A DNA stretch of 64,000 nucleotides. Origin: an uncultured Pelagibacteraceae bacterium (GTDB lineage: Bacteria > Pseudomonadota > Alphaproteobacteria > Pelagibacterales > Pelagibacteraceae). Location: the NCBI GenBank assembly GCA_902624465.1, contig CACNXP010000003.1, positions 1 to 64,000 of the forward strand, written 5' to 3'. The notes below the pieces were generated by a model. It saw only the letters and a list, made by a program, of their open reading frames with translations. It was not told where the DNA came from and ran no database searches. The position numbers were made by a program, and so were the translations under genes. This document shows, piece after piece, positions 49,924-58,387 of this stretch; the stretch's first letter is position 1, and every line of letters begins with the position of its first letter.

Positions 49924-51307
49924 ATTAGCAAAAACTGAGGTTATTCACTTCATTGGCATTGGTGGTATTGGCATGAGTGGACTTTCTTTAATCATGAAAG
50001 GGAAAGGATTTAAAGTTCAAGGTAGTGACCTATCATCAAATAAAAATATAGATAGATTAAAAAAAGAAAAAATAAAAGTTTTTATTGGCCAAAAAAAACA
50101 AAATTTAAAGATAGCAACAATAGCAGTTATTTCCTCAGCAATAAAAAAAAATAATCCAGAATACATTGAAGCTAGAAGGAAAAAACTACCAATTATTACT
50201 AGAGGAAGAATGTTAGCTCATATTGTTTCTCTTATGAAAAATATTGTTGTGGTAGGTTCACATGGCAAAACTACAACAACTTCTTTAATTACCTCTATAA
50301 TGCAAAAAACTAAATTAGATCCAACAATTATTAATGGAGGAGTAATCAATTCCATCAAAAATACTGCTAAGCTAGGAAAGAGCGATTGGACAGTTTTGGA
50401 AGCAGATGAGTCTGATGGGAGTTTCCTTCATATACCTCCTACTTATTCTATTATTACAAATATAGACAGAGAGCATATGGATTTTTATAAATCTATGGAC
50501 GACTTAGAGAAATATTTTATTAATTTTATAAAAAAAGTTCCTTCTTTTGGAAAATCATTTATTTGTTTAGATGACCCTATTAATAATAGGATAATTAAAA
50601 AATTAAGTAATAGGAATTTTTATACCTATGGACTTAATCCAAAATCAAATTTTCTTATTAAAAATATAAATCAAAATCAAAATTTTACAGAATTTGATGT
50701 ATTAGTAAATGTTCCAAACAAGAAAAAAATAAAGATTAAAAAAATAAGAATACCCTTACTAGGTATTCATAATGTAAGAAATTCTGTTGCAGCTGCTGCA
50801 GTTGCGATCACAATTGGTATTTCAATTTTTGATATAAAAAATGGATTAAAAAACTTTAAGGGTGTTCAAAGAAGATTTAATAAAATATTTACTCACAACA
50901 ATATTGATTTTTATGATGATTACGCTCATCATCCAACTGAAATAAAAGTAGTTTTGGATGGCGTAAACAAAGTTTATAAAGATTATGAAAAAGTTTGTAT
51001 TTTTCAACCACATAGAGTGTCAAGACTTAAAGATTTGAGAAAAGAATTCTCCTTTGCATTTAAAAATGCCGATATTGTTGTTTTATGCCCTGTATATTCA
51101 GCGGGAGAAAAAATAAAGTTAGGATTTAATTATATAAATTTTGCTAAAGAGATAATAAAAAACTCGAAAGTAAAATTATTTTTAGTAAATGATAATTTTC
51201 AACTGGCTAAATTTATAAAAAGAAATATGAGTGGAAAAAAAATCGTAATTGGAATGGGTGCGGGTTCCATCTCTAATTGGATGAGGGAACTCCCAAAATT
51301 AATATAA
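49913..51307 (+). CDS. murC: UDP-N-acetylmuramate-L-alanine ligase
   Basis: MurC attaches L-Ala, the first stem-peptide residue. The 464 residues have an N-terminal glycine-rich fold (HFIGIGGIGMSGLSLIM), a P-loop VVGSHGKTTTTSLI, EADESDGSF, DDYAHHPTEIKVVL and the C-terminal domain FQPHRVSRL. It overlaps murG at its start and shares one base with murB. Confidence 0.96.
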   Translation: MKIELAKTEVIHFIGIGGIGMSGLSLIMKGKGFKVQGSDLSSNKNIDRLKKEKIKVFIGQKKQNLKIATIAVISSAIKKNNPEYIEARRKKLPIITRGRMLAHIVSLMKNIVVVGSHGKTTTTSLITSIMQKTKLDPTIINGGVINSIKNTAKLGKSDWTVLEADESDGSFLHIPPTYSIITNIDREHMDFYKSMDDLEKYFINFIKKVPSFGKSFICLDDPINNRIIKKLSNRNFYTYGLNPKSNFLIKNINQNQNFTEFDVLVNVPNKKKIKIKKIRIPLLGIHNVRNSVAAAAVAITIGISIFDIKNGLKNFKGVQRRFNKIFTHNNIDFYDDYAHHPTEIKVVLDGVNKVYKDYEKVCIFQPHRVSRLKDLRKEFSFAFKNADIVVLCPVYSAGEKIKLGFNYINFAKEIIKNSKVKLFLVNDNFQLAKFIKRNMSGKKIVIGMGAGSISNWMRELPKLI

Positions 51308-52215
51308 TGAAATTAGACCAACTAAAAACATTGTTTGGAGAATTTGATGAAAATGTAAGATTTGAGTACGATCTTAAAAAAAAAAACTGGTTCAATATTG
51401 GTGGAAAAACAAAAGTTTTTTTTAAAGCTAACAATCTTCATGAACTGATTAAATTTTTGAAAATAGTAAATAATCAGGAAAAAATATTTATTCTTGGAGC
51501 AGGTTCTAACACTTTAATATCTGATGATTTATTTGATGGTGTAGTTATAAAATTAGGAAAAAATTTTAATAACATCTCACTTCTTGGAGATGATGTGATA
51601 ATTGCTGGAAGTGCTGTGACTGATAAATCTATATCAGACTTTGCTGTAAAAAATAGTCTCAGCGGATTTGAGTTTTTATCTTGTATACCAGGCACAATAG
51701 GAGGTGGAATAAGAATGAATGCAGGTTGTTTTAACAAAGAATTTAAAGATATATTGATATCAGTTCAAGCAATCGATAAATCTGGAAATATCATTACTAT
51801 TCCAAGTAAAGAAATAAAATTTGAGTATAGAAAAAGTAATTTATCCGATAATTTGATCTTTTTAAGCGCTTCATTTAAAGGGTCGAAATCTAGTCCTTTG
51901 CAAATAAAAAATGAAATTGAGAATTTAGTAAAAAAAAAAGAAAAAGCACAACCTACTCGAATTAAAACTAGCGGAAGCACATTTAAAAATCCTAAATCAC
52001 AAACAAATAAGAAAGTTTGGGAGTTAATAAAAGAGTCAGTTCCTTTAAACAAAAGCTTTGGGGATGCATGTATTTCAGAAAAACATTGTAATTTTTTTGT
52101 AAATAAGGGTAGCGCTTCTTTTAATGATATGAACAATTTAATTGAATTTGTATCAAAAGAGGTTTTAGAAAAAACTGGTATAAAATTAGAAAAAGAAATT
52201 AAGATTTTAAAATAA
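51307..52215 (+). CDS. murB: UDP-N-acetylenolpyruvoylglucosamine reductase
   Basis: MurB is the flavoprotein that reduces UDP-GlcNAc-enolpyruvate to UDP-MurNAc. I chose the ATG at 51307, overlapping the murC stop by one base; a longer frame from 51277 lies within murC. The 302 residues have FAD-binding blocks NWFNIGGKTKVFFKA and FILGAGSNTLISDD, CIPGTIGGGIRMNAGCF, then RIKTSGSTFKNP and ISEKHCNFFVN. It is followed by ddl after one base. Confidence 0.95.
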   Translation: MKLDQLKTLFGEFDENVRFEYDLKKKNWFNIGGKTKVFFKANNLHELIKFLKIVNNQEKIFILGAGSNTLISDDLFDGVVIKLGKNFNNISLLGDDVIIAGSAVTDKSISDFAVKNSLSGFEFLSCIPGTIGGGIRMNAGCFNKEFKDILISVQAIDKSGNIITIPSKEIKFEYRKSNLSDNLIFLSASFKGSKSSPLQIKNEIENLVKKKEKAQPTRIKTSGSTFKNPKSQTNKKVWELIKESVPLNKSFGDACISEKHCNFFVNKGSASFNDMNNLIEFVSKEVLEKTGIKLEKEIKILK

Positions 52216-52216
52216 A

Positions 52217-53128
52217 TTGAAAAAAATATTAATAATTTCAGGTGGTATTTCAAAAGAAAGAGCAATCAGCCTTGATACTGGAAGACAAGTAGCTAAGGAA
52301 CTGAAAAAAAATAATTATTTTGTAAAAATAACAGAGCCGAATTTTCAGTTATTTAATGTTATTAAAAAATTCAAACCAAACAAAATTTTCAATGCGTTAC
52401 ACGGTCAGTTTGGTGAGGATGGCTATATACAAACAATATTAGAGAGTTTTAAAATTCCTTATACTCATTCAGGTGTGATTTCATCATCAATAGCAATGGA
52501 TAAAGTGTTATCAAAAAAGATTTTTATTAAGAATAAAATATTGACTCCAAAATTCCTCACCTTTTCTTTCGGCAAAGATGAAAAAAATATTGTTCAAACC
52601 ATTGAAAAAAAACTTAAATTTCCAGTTGTGATAAAACCAATCAATGAGGGTTCAAGTGTAAATGTGTTTATATGTACAAAAAAAGATATAAAAAAAAAAT
52701 TGAAGTTTTTAGAAGATTATAAAAAAATAATTATTGAAGAATTTATCCCTGGTAGAGAGATACAGGCTGCATTGATAGGTTCAAAAAAACTTGGTGCAAT
52801 TGAATTAAAACCAAAAAGAAAATTTTATGATTATCAAGCTAAATATAATCCAAAAGCAAAAACGAAACATATCATACCAGTGGATTTACCAAAAAAAAAA
52901 TATGAGCAAATAATGAAAATTTCTTCTAAAGCACACAGTTTAATTGGTTGTCGAGGAGTTACCCGTTCAGATTTCAAATATTACAAGGGTAAGTTTTATC
53001 TTTTAGAAATTAATACTCAGCCAGGAATGACAAAACTTTCTTTAGTGCCTGAGATTGCTGCATTTCGTGGTATAAGTTTTATTAAACTTATTGAATTAAT
53101 TTTAAAAGATGCTTCAGCAAATAAATAA
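52217..53128 (+). CDS. ddl: D-alanine-D-alanine ligase
   Basis: Ddl makes the D-Ala-D-Ala dipeptide used by the MurF half of MurEF. It starts at TTG. The 303-residue ATP-grasp enzyme shows LIISGGISKERAISLDTG, ALHGQFGEDGYIQTILE, PYTHSGVISSSIAMDK, VIKPINEGSSVNVFI and LEINTQPGMTKLSLVPE. It overlaps ftsQ by 20 bases. Confidence 0.95.
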   Translation: MKKILIISGGISKERAISLDTGRQVAKELKKNNYFVKITEPNFQLFNVIKKFKPNKIFNALHGQFGEDGYIQTILESFKIPYTHSGVISSSIAMDKVLSKKIFIKNKILTPKFLTFSFGKDEKNIVQTIEKKLKFPVVIKPINEGSSVNVFICTKKDIKKKLKFLEDYKKIIIEEFIPGREIQAALIGSKKLGAIELKPKRKFYDYQAKYNPKAKTKHIIPVDLPKKKYEQIMKISSKAHSLIGCRGVTRSDFKYYKGKFYLLEINTQPGMTKLSLVPEIAAFRGISFIKLIELILKDASANK

Positions 53129-53777
53129 GAAAATTATTTTTTATATTTCATTAGTAATCATTCTTGGCACTTTCAATAACAAAAATTTGAAAAATTTTAA
53201 TCTTCCTAAAATTGATATAGTTAATATTGAAGGAATAGAATTTAATAATAATGAATTTCTAAAAATCATGAATTTAATAAAATTAGATAATCTATTATCT
53301 ATTCAAAAATCCCAGATTAAAGAAATATTAAACTCTAATAATTTGATTGAAGAATATGAAGTATTTAAAAGATATCCATCATCTCTTGAAATCAAAATTA
53401 AAAAAACAAATTTTTTAGCATCAACTAATATAAATGGAAAAAATTATTTAGTTGGATCTAATGGGAAATTTATTAATACAAAAGACTATCCTCAAAATTT
53501 ACCTTTTATTTTTGGAAATTTTGAATCAGAAAAATTTTTAGAATTTAAAAATATTATTCTGCAAACTAATTTTAAATATAATAACATAAAAAATTTTTAC
53601 TATTTTCCCTCTGGGAGATGGGATATTGAAACGATCTCAGGAGTTTTAATTAAATTACCAATCACAGGGATCAAAAAGTCATTAAATTTATCAATTGATT
53701 TACTTGATGATATAGAATTTAGTAATATAAAAATTTTGGATATACGTCAAAAAAATCAAATCGTTATAAATGATTAG
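53109..53777 (+). CDS. ftsQ: Cell division protein FtsQ
   Basis: FtsQ is a bitopic divisome scaffold. The 222 residues have an N-terminal membrane helix (IIFYISLVIILGTF), a POTRA domain (about 38-100, VNIEGIEFNNNEFLKIMN through YPSSLEIKIKKT) and the beta domain. The cytoplasmic N-tail is very short (about 8 residues). It overlaps ddl upstream and the mini-ftsA gene downstream by 8 bases. Confidence 0.87.
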   Translation: MLQQINKKIIFYISLVIILGTFNNKNLKNFNLPKIDIVNIEGIEFNNNEFLKIMNLIKLDNLLSIQKSQIKEILNSNNLIEEYEVFKRYPSSLEIKIKKTNFLASTNINGKNYLVGSNGKFINTKDYPQNLPFIFGNFESEKFLEFKNIILQTNFKYNNIKNFYYFPSGRWDIETISGVLIKLPITGIKKSLNLSIDLLDDIEFSNIKILDIRQKNQIVIND

Positions 53778-54474
53778 AGAGGCAGATTTTCAAACCTATC
53801 TTTATCTAAATAATACTCAATATATAATTTATGTTACCAACAACAAAACAAATGAGAAAATTTATTCTGAAAAATTAGCAATGGAAGAAAATTCTACAGA
53901 ATTAAAGTTTAGTAAATTAGATGAATTTTTAGATTCTAACATATTTAAAATTGAAAAAAAATTAAATAGTTTTATTAAAGACATATATGTTATTTTAGAT
54001 AGTGAGGAATTTCACTCAATAAAATTGTCAATCAAAAAAGATAATAATGGAAATCTTATAAATTCAGAGGCTTTAATTCATCCATTAAGTGATTTAAAAA
54101 ATTTATGTCAATCGAATTTGCTAAATAAAAAAATTATACACTTAATTATAGAAAAATATATGATCGACAATAAATTTTATACATCTTTACCAGAGAATGT
54201 TAAGTGTAATATTTTTTCTTTAGATACAGAATTTATCTGTCTTTCAAAAAATTTAATTGAAAATATAGAAAAGACTTTAAAAAAATATCATATTTCGTTA
54301 ATTCAAATTTTAAGTGCGAGCTATGTAGAAAAATTTAAAGATAATACAGATAACACTATTTTTACAACAACTAGTAGAATTATTTCAGGCCACAATAGTA
54401 ATGAGGTTTTGCTTACTGGTAAAATTACGAAAAAACAGGGTTTTTTTGAGAGATTTTTTAACTTTTTTAATTAA
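53770..54474 (+). CDS. Reduced FtsA-like protein (mini-FtsA): 1C-like domain plus membrane-targeting helix
   Basis: At the usual ftsA position is a 234-residue frame, about half the FtsA length. Residues about 60-190 can be matched by eye to FtsA regions 1A and 1C: IYVILDSEEFHSIKLSI fits the VYLALSGKHI segment of E. coli FtsA, and IIHLIIEKYMIDN with LIENIEKTLKKYHISLIQIL fits VLHVIPQEYAID with IVKAVERCGLKVDQLIF. No DxGT, DIGGGT or adenosine-binding GG motif follows. The tail GFFERFFNFFN resembles the FtsA amphipathic membrane anchor. ATPase activity is not expected. It overlaps ftsQ; lpxC follows after 64 bases. Confidence 0.6.
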   Translation: MIREADFQTYLYLNNTQYIIYVTNNKTNEKIYSEKLAMEENSTELKFSKLDEFLDSNIFKIEKKLNSFIKDIYVILDSEEFHSIKLSIKKDNNGNLINSEALIHPLSDLKNLCQSNLLNKKIIHLIIEKYMIDNKFYTSLPENVKCNIFSLDTEFICLSKNLIENIEKTLKKYHISLIQILSASYVEKFKDNTDNTIFTTTSRIISGHNSNEVLLTGKITKKQGFFERFFNFFN

Positions 54475-54538
54475 TTAGTATTTTATCGTAATATTTGTTG
54501 TTTTCAGTTTTTTTTCTCAACATATTAATAGTTCAACT

Positions 54539-55459
54539 ATGTCATTGTTAAGTCAAAAAACTTTAAAAAAAACAGCAACTTTTAGTGGAGTTGGACTCCA
54601 TAGTGGTAAATTAGCTAAATTGTTAATAAAACCCTCTGAGCCAAACACAGGAATTGTTTTTAAAAGAGTAGATTTACAATCAAACAATTATGTTTACCCA
54701 AGTTTTACCAATGTAACTAATACATTATTAAATACAACTATATCTAACGAGCACGGAGTAAAAGTATCAACTATTGAACATCTAATGGGTGCTTTATTTG
54801 GATTGGGGATCGATAATGCACTGGTAGAAATAAACAATGAAGAAGTTCCAATTTTAGATGGTTCAGCAAAAGAATTTATAGAAATTTTAAAAAGTTGTGG
54901 ATTAGAAAAAAGCAAGGCGCCTATAAAGATAATTAAGATACAAAAAAAAATATCGTTTCATCATGGAGAGAAATTTATTTCCATAGAGCCCTCTAAGCTA
55001 AGTTTAGATATTAATTTTCAATTAAAATTTGAGGATTGTTTGATTGGAAATCAAAAAAATAAAATAAATGTATACGAAGACGATTTGGTAGATATTTTTA
55101 ATTCAAGAACATTTTGTTTATTCGACGATGTAGAAAAAATTAAAGAAAAAGGACTCGCAAAAGGTGGTAGTTTGGATAATGCAATCGTTGTTAAGGGTAA
55201 TGAAATCCTAAATTCTGAAAAGCTTAGAAATCCTAAAGAGTTTGTTAATCATAAAATACTTGATTGTATCGGGGATCTATACACTAGTGGTTATAGAATA
55301 ATCGGAAGTGTAAATTGCTCACAAGGGGGTCATTTCCTTACAAATCAACTTTTAAAGAAAGTGTTTGAAAATAAAGAAAACTTTTCAATAATTGAGATAC
55401 AAGAAAGAAATCTTCCACATACAATTCTAAATAAAACCTTATTAAGATCGATTGCTTAA
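54539..55459 (+). CDS. lpxC: UDP-3-O-acyl-N-acetylglucosamine deacetylase
   Basis: LpxC catalyses the committed step of lipid A synthesis. The 306 residues begin with LKKTATFSGVGLHSGK. Zinc ligands are in the HLMGAL region and HKILDCIGDLY, with the catalytic-site SVNCSQGGHFLTNQLLKK near the end. Its place after the division genes and before bamD is conserved in many proteobacteria. This shows the organism makes lipopolysaccharide. Confidence 0.96.
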   Translation: MSLLSQKTLKKTATFSGVGLHSGKLAKLLIKPSEPNTGIVFKRVDLQSNNYVYPSFTNVTNTLLNTTISNEHGVKVSTIEHLMGALFGLGIDNALVEINNEEVPILDGSAKEFIEILKSCGLEKSKAPIKIIKIQKKISFHHGEKFISIEPSKLSLDINFQLKFEDCLIGNQKNKINVYEDDLVDIFNSRTFCLFDDVEKIKEKGLAKGGSLDNAIVVKGNEILNSEKLRNPKEFVNHKILDCIGDLYTSGYRIIGSVNCSQGGHFLTNQLLKKVFENKENFSIIEIQERNLPHTILNKTLLRSIA

Positions 55460-55506
55460 CATATATTGATCTTTGAAATTTTCCACTAAGTCTGTATAAA
55501 ACTGAT

Positions 55507-56355
55507 ATGTTCAAGTTTAAGATTTTAGTTTTTTTAGTAATTTCAATTTTATTCAGTTCCTGCTCTAAAGATGTGTCAAAAAAATCTATAATCAAGGAAA
55601 AAAGCTTAGAATCTCAAGTACAAGAAGCCTACAATGAGGGAATGGATGCTTTAGAAGGTGGCGATGTATTATTTGCCGCAAAAAAATTTAATGAGGCAGA
55701 AATATTGTTCCCTCAAGCGAATTCAGCACCTCAGTCAGCACTAATGGCAGCCTATTCATATTATACTCAAGATTATTATGGTGATGCTATAGCAGAATTA
55801 CAAAGATTTTTAGAGGTATACCCATCTCATAAAGATTTGGCGTATGTATATTATTTATTAGCAGTTTGTTATTATGAGCAAATTGTTGATGAAAAAAAAG
55901 ATTTACAATCAATTGTAAAAGCTCAAAAAAATTTTAACATAATTGTAAAAAATTACTCTGATACAGAATATGCGATTGATGCAGAATTTAAATTAGATTT
56001 AATAGACGATATTCTAGCAGCTAAAGAGATGTATTTAGGTAGATATTATTATGATAAAAAAAAATGGATACCAGCAATAAATAGATTTAGAGAAATAATT
56101 GATAGCTATGACACAACAATTTATGCAGAAGAAGCTTTACATAGATTAGTTGAAGTACATTATACGATTGGTTTAATTGATGAAGCTGAAAAATACGCAC
56201 AATTATTAGGATATAATTACCAATCCTCAAAGTGGTATGAAAATTCTTATAGTTTATTTGATAAAAATTATGAAAAACAAAAAAAAGAGAGATTAAAAAC
56301 TTTCAAGAAAAAAAGTGGAGGGCTTATTAAAAAATTTAAAACTCTTATAGAATGA
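55507..56355 (+). CDS. bamD: Outer membrane assembly lipoprotein BamD
   Basis: BamD is the essential lipoprotein of the beta-barrel assembly machine. The 282 residues have a lipoprotein signal ending in the lipobox LFSSC at residue 19, then TPR repeats (EAYNEGMDALEGGDVLFAAK, AEILFPQANSAPQSALMAAY, AELQRFLEVYPSHKDLAYVY). It is a substrate for Lgt. ligA follows one base after its stop; the recN gene often found between them is missing here. Confidence 0.94.
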   Translation: MFKFKILVFLVISILFSSCSKDVSKKSIIKEKSLESQVQEAYNEGMDALEGGDVLFAAKKFNEAEILFPQANSAPQSALMAAYSYYTQDYYGDAIAELQRFLEVYPSHKDLAYVYYLLAVCYYEQIVDEKKDLQSIVKAQKNFNIIVKNYSDTEYAIDAEFKLDLIDDILAAKEMYLGRYYYDKKKWIPAINRFREIIDSYDTTIYAEEALHRLVEVHYTIGLIDEAEKYAQLLGYNYQSSKWYENSYSLFDKNYEKQKKERLKTFKKKSGGLIKKFKTLIE

Positions 56356-56356
56356 G

Positions 56357-58387
56357 ATGGATAAAAATAAAATTAAGAAAGAATACAATAAAAAAATTCA
56401 AAATTTAGTAAAACTAAACAAATATTATTATGAATTTAGCAAGCCTTTAGTAAATGATTATGAATATGATCAAATTAAAGCGGATATATTATCTTTAGAA
56501 CAAAAATATGATTTTTTAAAAAGTGCAAATTCACCCTCTAAAATAGTAGGTTTTAAACCATCTAAAACTTTTAAAAAAGTTTTACACAGAGTTCCCATGC
56601 TTTCACTTTCAAATGCTTTTGATGAGGAGGATTTAGTAAATTTTGAAAAAAAAATTAATAATTTTTTAGACCAAAAAAGTGTTAACGAATTAGAGTATAG
56701 TGCAGAACCTAAGATTGATGGTATTTCTGCTTCGTTAATTTTTAAAAAGGGAAAGTTTATAATGGGACTTTCAAGGGGTGATGGTAAAGAAGGAGAAGAT
56801 ATTACAAATAATTTAATGACAATTGATGATATTCCTAAAAATATTTCAGCTAAAAATTTTCCTGATGAAATAGATATTCGGGGTGAAGTATTTATTCAAA
56901 ATAACGATTTTGAAAATCTTAAAGACAAGTTCGCTAACCCAAGAAATGCTGCATCTGGATCATTACGACAAAAAAATCCTCAAGATACAAAAAAAATTCC
57001 TTTAAGGTTTATTGCTTATACATTTGGCTATGTAAATAACATAAATATAAAAAATCAAAGTGATTATTTACAAAAATTAGATGAGTGGGGATTTAAAACA
57101 AATCCATTAAATAAAACGATAAAAGGTATTAAAAATTTAATGAAAAACTATCATGTAATAGAAAAAAAAAGGAATGAGATTGACTTTGATATTGATGGTA
57201 TTGTTTACAAAATAAATAGTTTTGATTTACAGAAACGTTTAGGCAATGTTGCAAATTCACCTCGTTGGGCTATTGCGCACAAGTTTTCAGCTAATAAAGG
57301 TACTTCGATAATTTTAAATATTGAAATTCAAGTTGGCAGAACAGGGGCATTGACACCTGTTGCAAAAATAAAACCAATTAACATTGGTGGTGTTGTTGTG
57401 TCGAATGCAACACTCCATAATGAGGATGAAATATTAAGAAAAGATATAAGAATAGGGGATACAGTAATCGTAGAGAGAGCAGGAGATGTAATTCCACATA
57501 TAATTGAAGTAGTTTTAAAAAAAAGAAATAAAAATTCGGAAAAATATGCTTTCCCAATTAAATGTCCATCTTGTGGAGCTAAAACAATCAAAGAATACAA
57601 CTCAATTACTAAAAAAAATGATGCAGTGAGAAGATGCTCAAGTGAGGGATATGAATGTGATAAGATGACTATAGAAAAAATTAAACATTTTGTGTCAAAA
57701 GAAGCTTTTAATATTGATGGATTTGGTAAAAAGATTGTAGAAAACTTCTGGAAACTAAAGATGATTCGATTACCACAAGATATTTTCGGTTTGAATTACG
57801 GAAAAATTAGAAAAATGGATGGTTGGGGACAACAATCTGTCGCTAACTTGAGATATGCGATTGAAGAAAAGAAAAATATTTCTTTTGAAAAATTTATATA
57901 TGCTCTTGGTATAAGACACATTGGTTTTGAAAATGCCAGATTAATTGCAAAAACACTTAAAAGTCCTGAAAATTTTTTAAACCTTTCTAAAGAAAATAAA
58001 GTTGATGATTTGTTAAATATTGATGGGATCGGTGAAACGCAAATAACTTCTTTGAAAAAATTTTTTTTGAATAAGGATAATTTAAAGGTAATTCAAGATC
58101 TTCAAAAAATTTTAAAAATCCAAAAAACAAAAGAAAATAAAAAAGATGGCGTATTAGGTGATAAGATATTTATGTTTACTGGAAAATTAACAGGTATGAG
58201 TAGAGCAGAAGCTAAGTCTTTAATAGAAAAAAATTCAGGAACAATAATTAGTAATGTTTCAAAAAAACTTGATTATCTGATAATTGGAGACAAACCCACT
58301 AAACGGAAAGTTGAAGCTGCAAAAGAGTTAAGGATTAAAATCATAGATCAATCAGAATTGCTTAAATTATTGAATAAAAGTAGCTAA
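56357..58387 (+). CDS. ligA: NAD-dependent DNA ligase LigA
   Basis: LigA seals nicks using NAD. The 676 residues contain the Ia domain (YYYEFSKPLVNDYEYDQI), the adenylation motif with the catalytic lysine in AEPKIDGIS, NPRNAASGSLRQKNP, the OB-fold, a zinc site of four cysteines (CPSC and CSSEGYEC), HhH repeats and a C-terminal BRCT domain (DKIFMFTGKLTGMSRAEAKS). It follows bamD directly and overlaps the convergent aminopeptidase gene by 21 bases. Confidence 0.96.
   Translation: MDKNKIKKEYNKKIQNLVKLNKYYYEFSKPLVNDYEYDQIKADILSLEQKYDFLKSANSPSKIVGFKPSKTFKKVLHRVPMLSLSNAFDEEDLVNFEKKINNFLDQKSVNELEYSAEPKIDGISASLIFKKGKFIMGLSRGDGKEGEDITNNLMTIDDIPKNISAKNFPDEIDIRGEVFIQNNDFENLKDKFANPRNAASGSLRQKNPQDTKKIPLRFIAYTFGYVNNINIKNQSDYLQKLDEWGFKTNPLNKTIKGIKNLMKNYHVIEKKRNEIDFDIDGIVYKINSFDLQKRLGNVANSPRWAIAHKFSANKGTSIILNIEIQVGRTGALTPVAKIKPINIGGVVVSNATLHNEDEILRKDIRIGDTVIVERAGDVIPHIIEVVLKKRNKNSEKYAFPIKCPSCGAKTIKEYNSITKKNDAVRRCSSEGYECDKMTIEKIKHFVSKEAFNIDGFGKKIVENFWKLKMIRLPQDIFGLNYGKIRKMDGWGQQSVANLRYAIEEKKNISFEKFIYALGIRHIGFENARLIAKTLKSPENFLNLSKENKVDDLLNIDGIGETQITSLKKFFLNKDNLKVIQDLQKILKIQKTKENKKDGVLGDKIFMFTGKLTGMSRAEAKSLIEKNSGTIISNVSKKLDYLIIGDKPTKRKVEAAKELRIKIIDQSELLKLLNKSS

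Noticed and set aside
51765-52265. A 166-residue minus-strand frame opposite murB
   Set aside because: Phenylalanine/leucine-rich translation typical of antisense to AT-rich coding sequence; it conflicts with murB and ddl.
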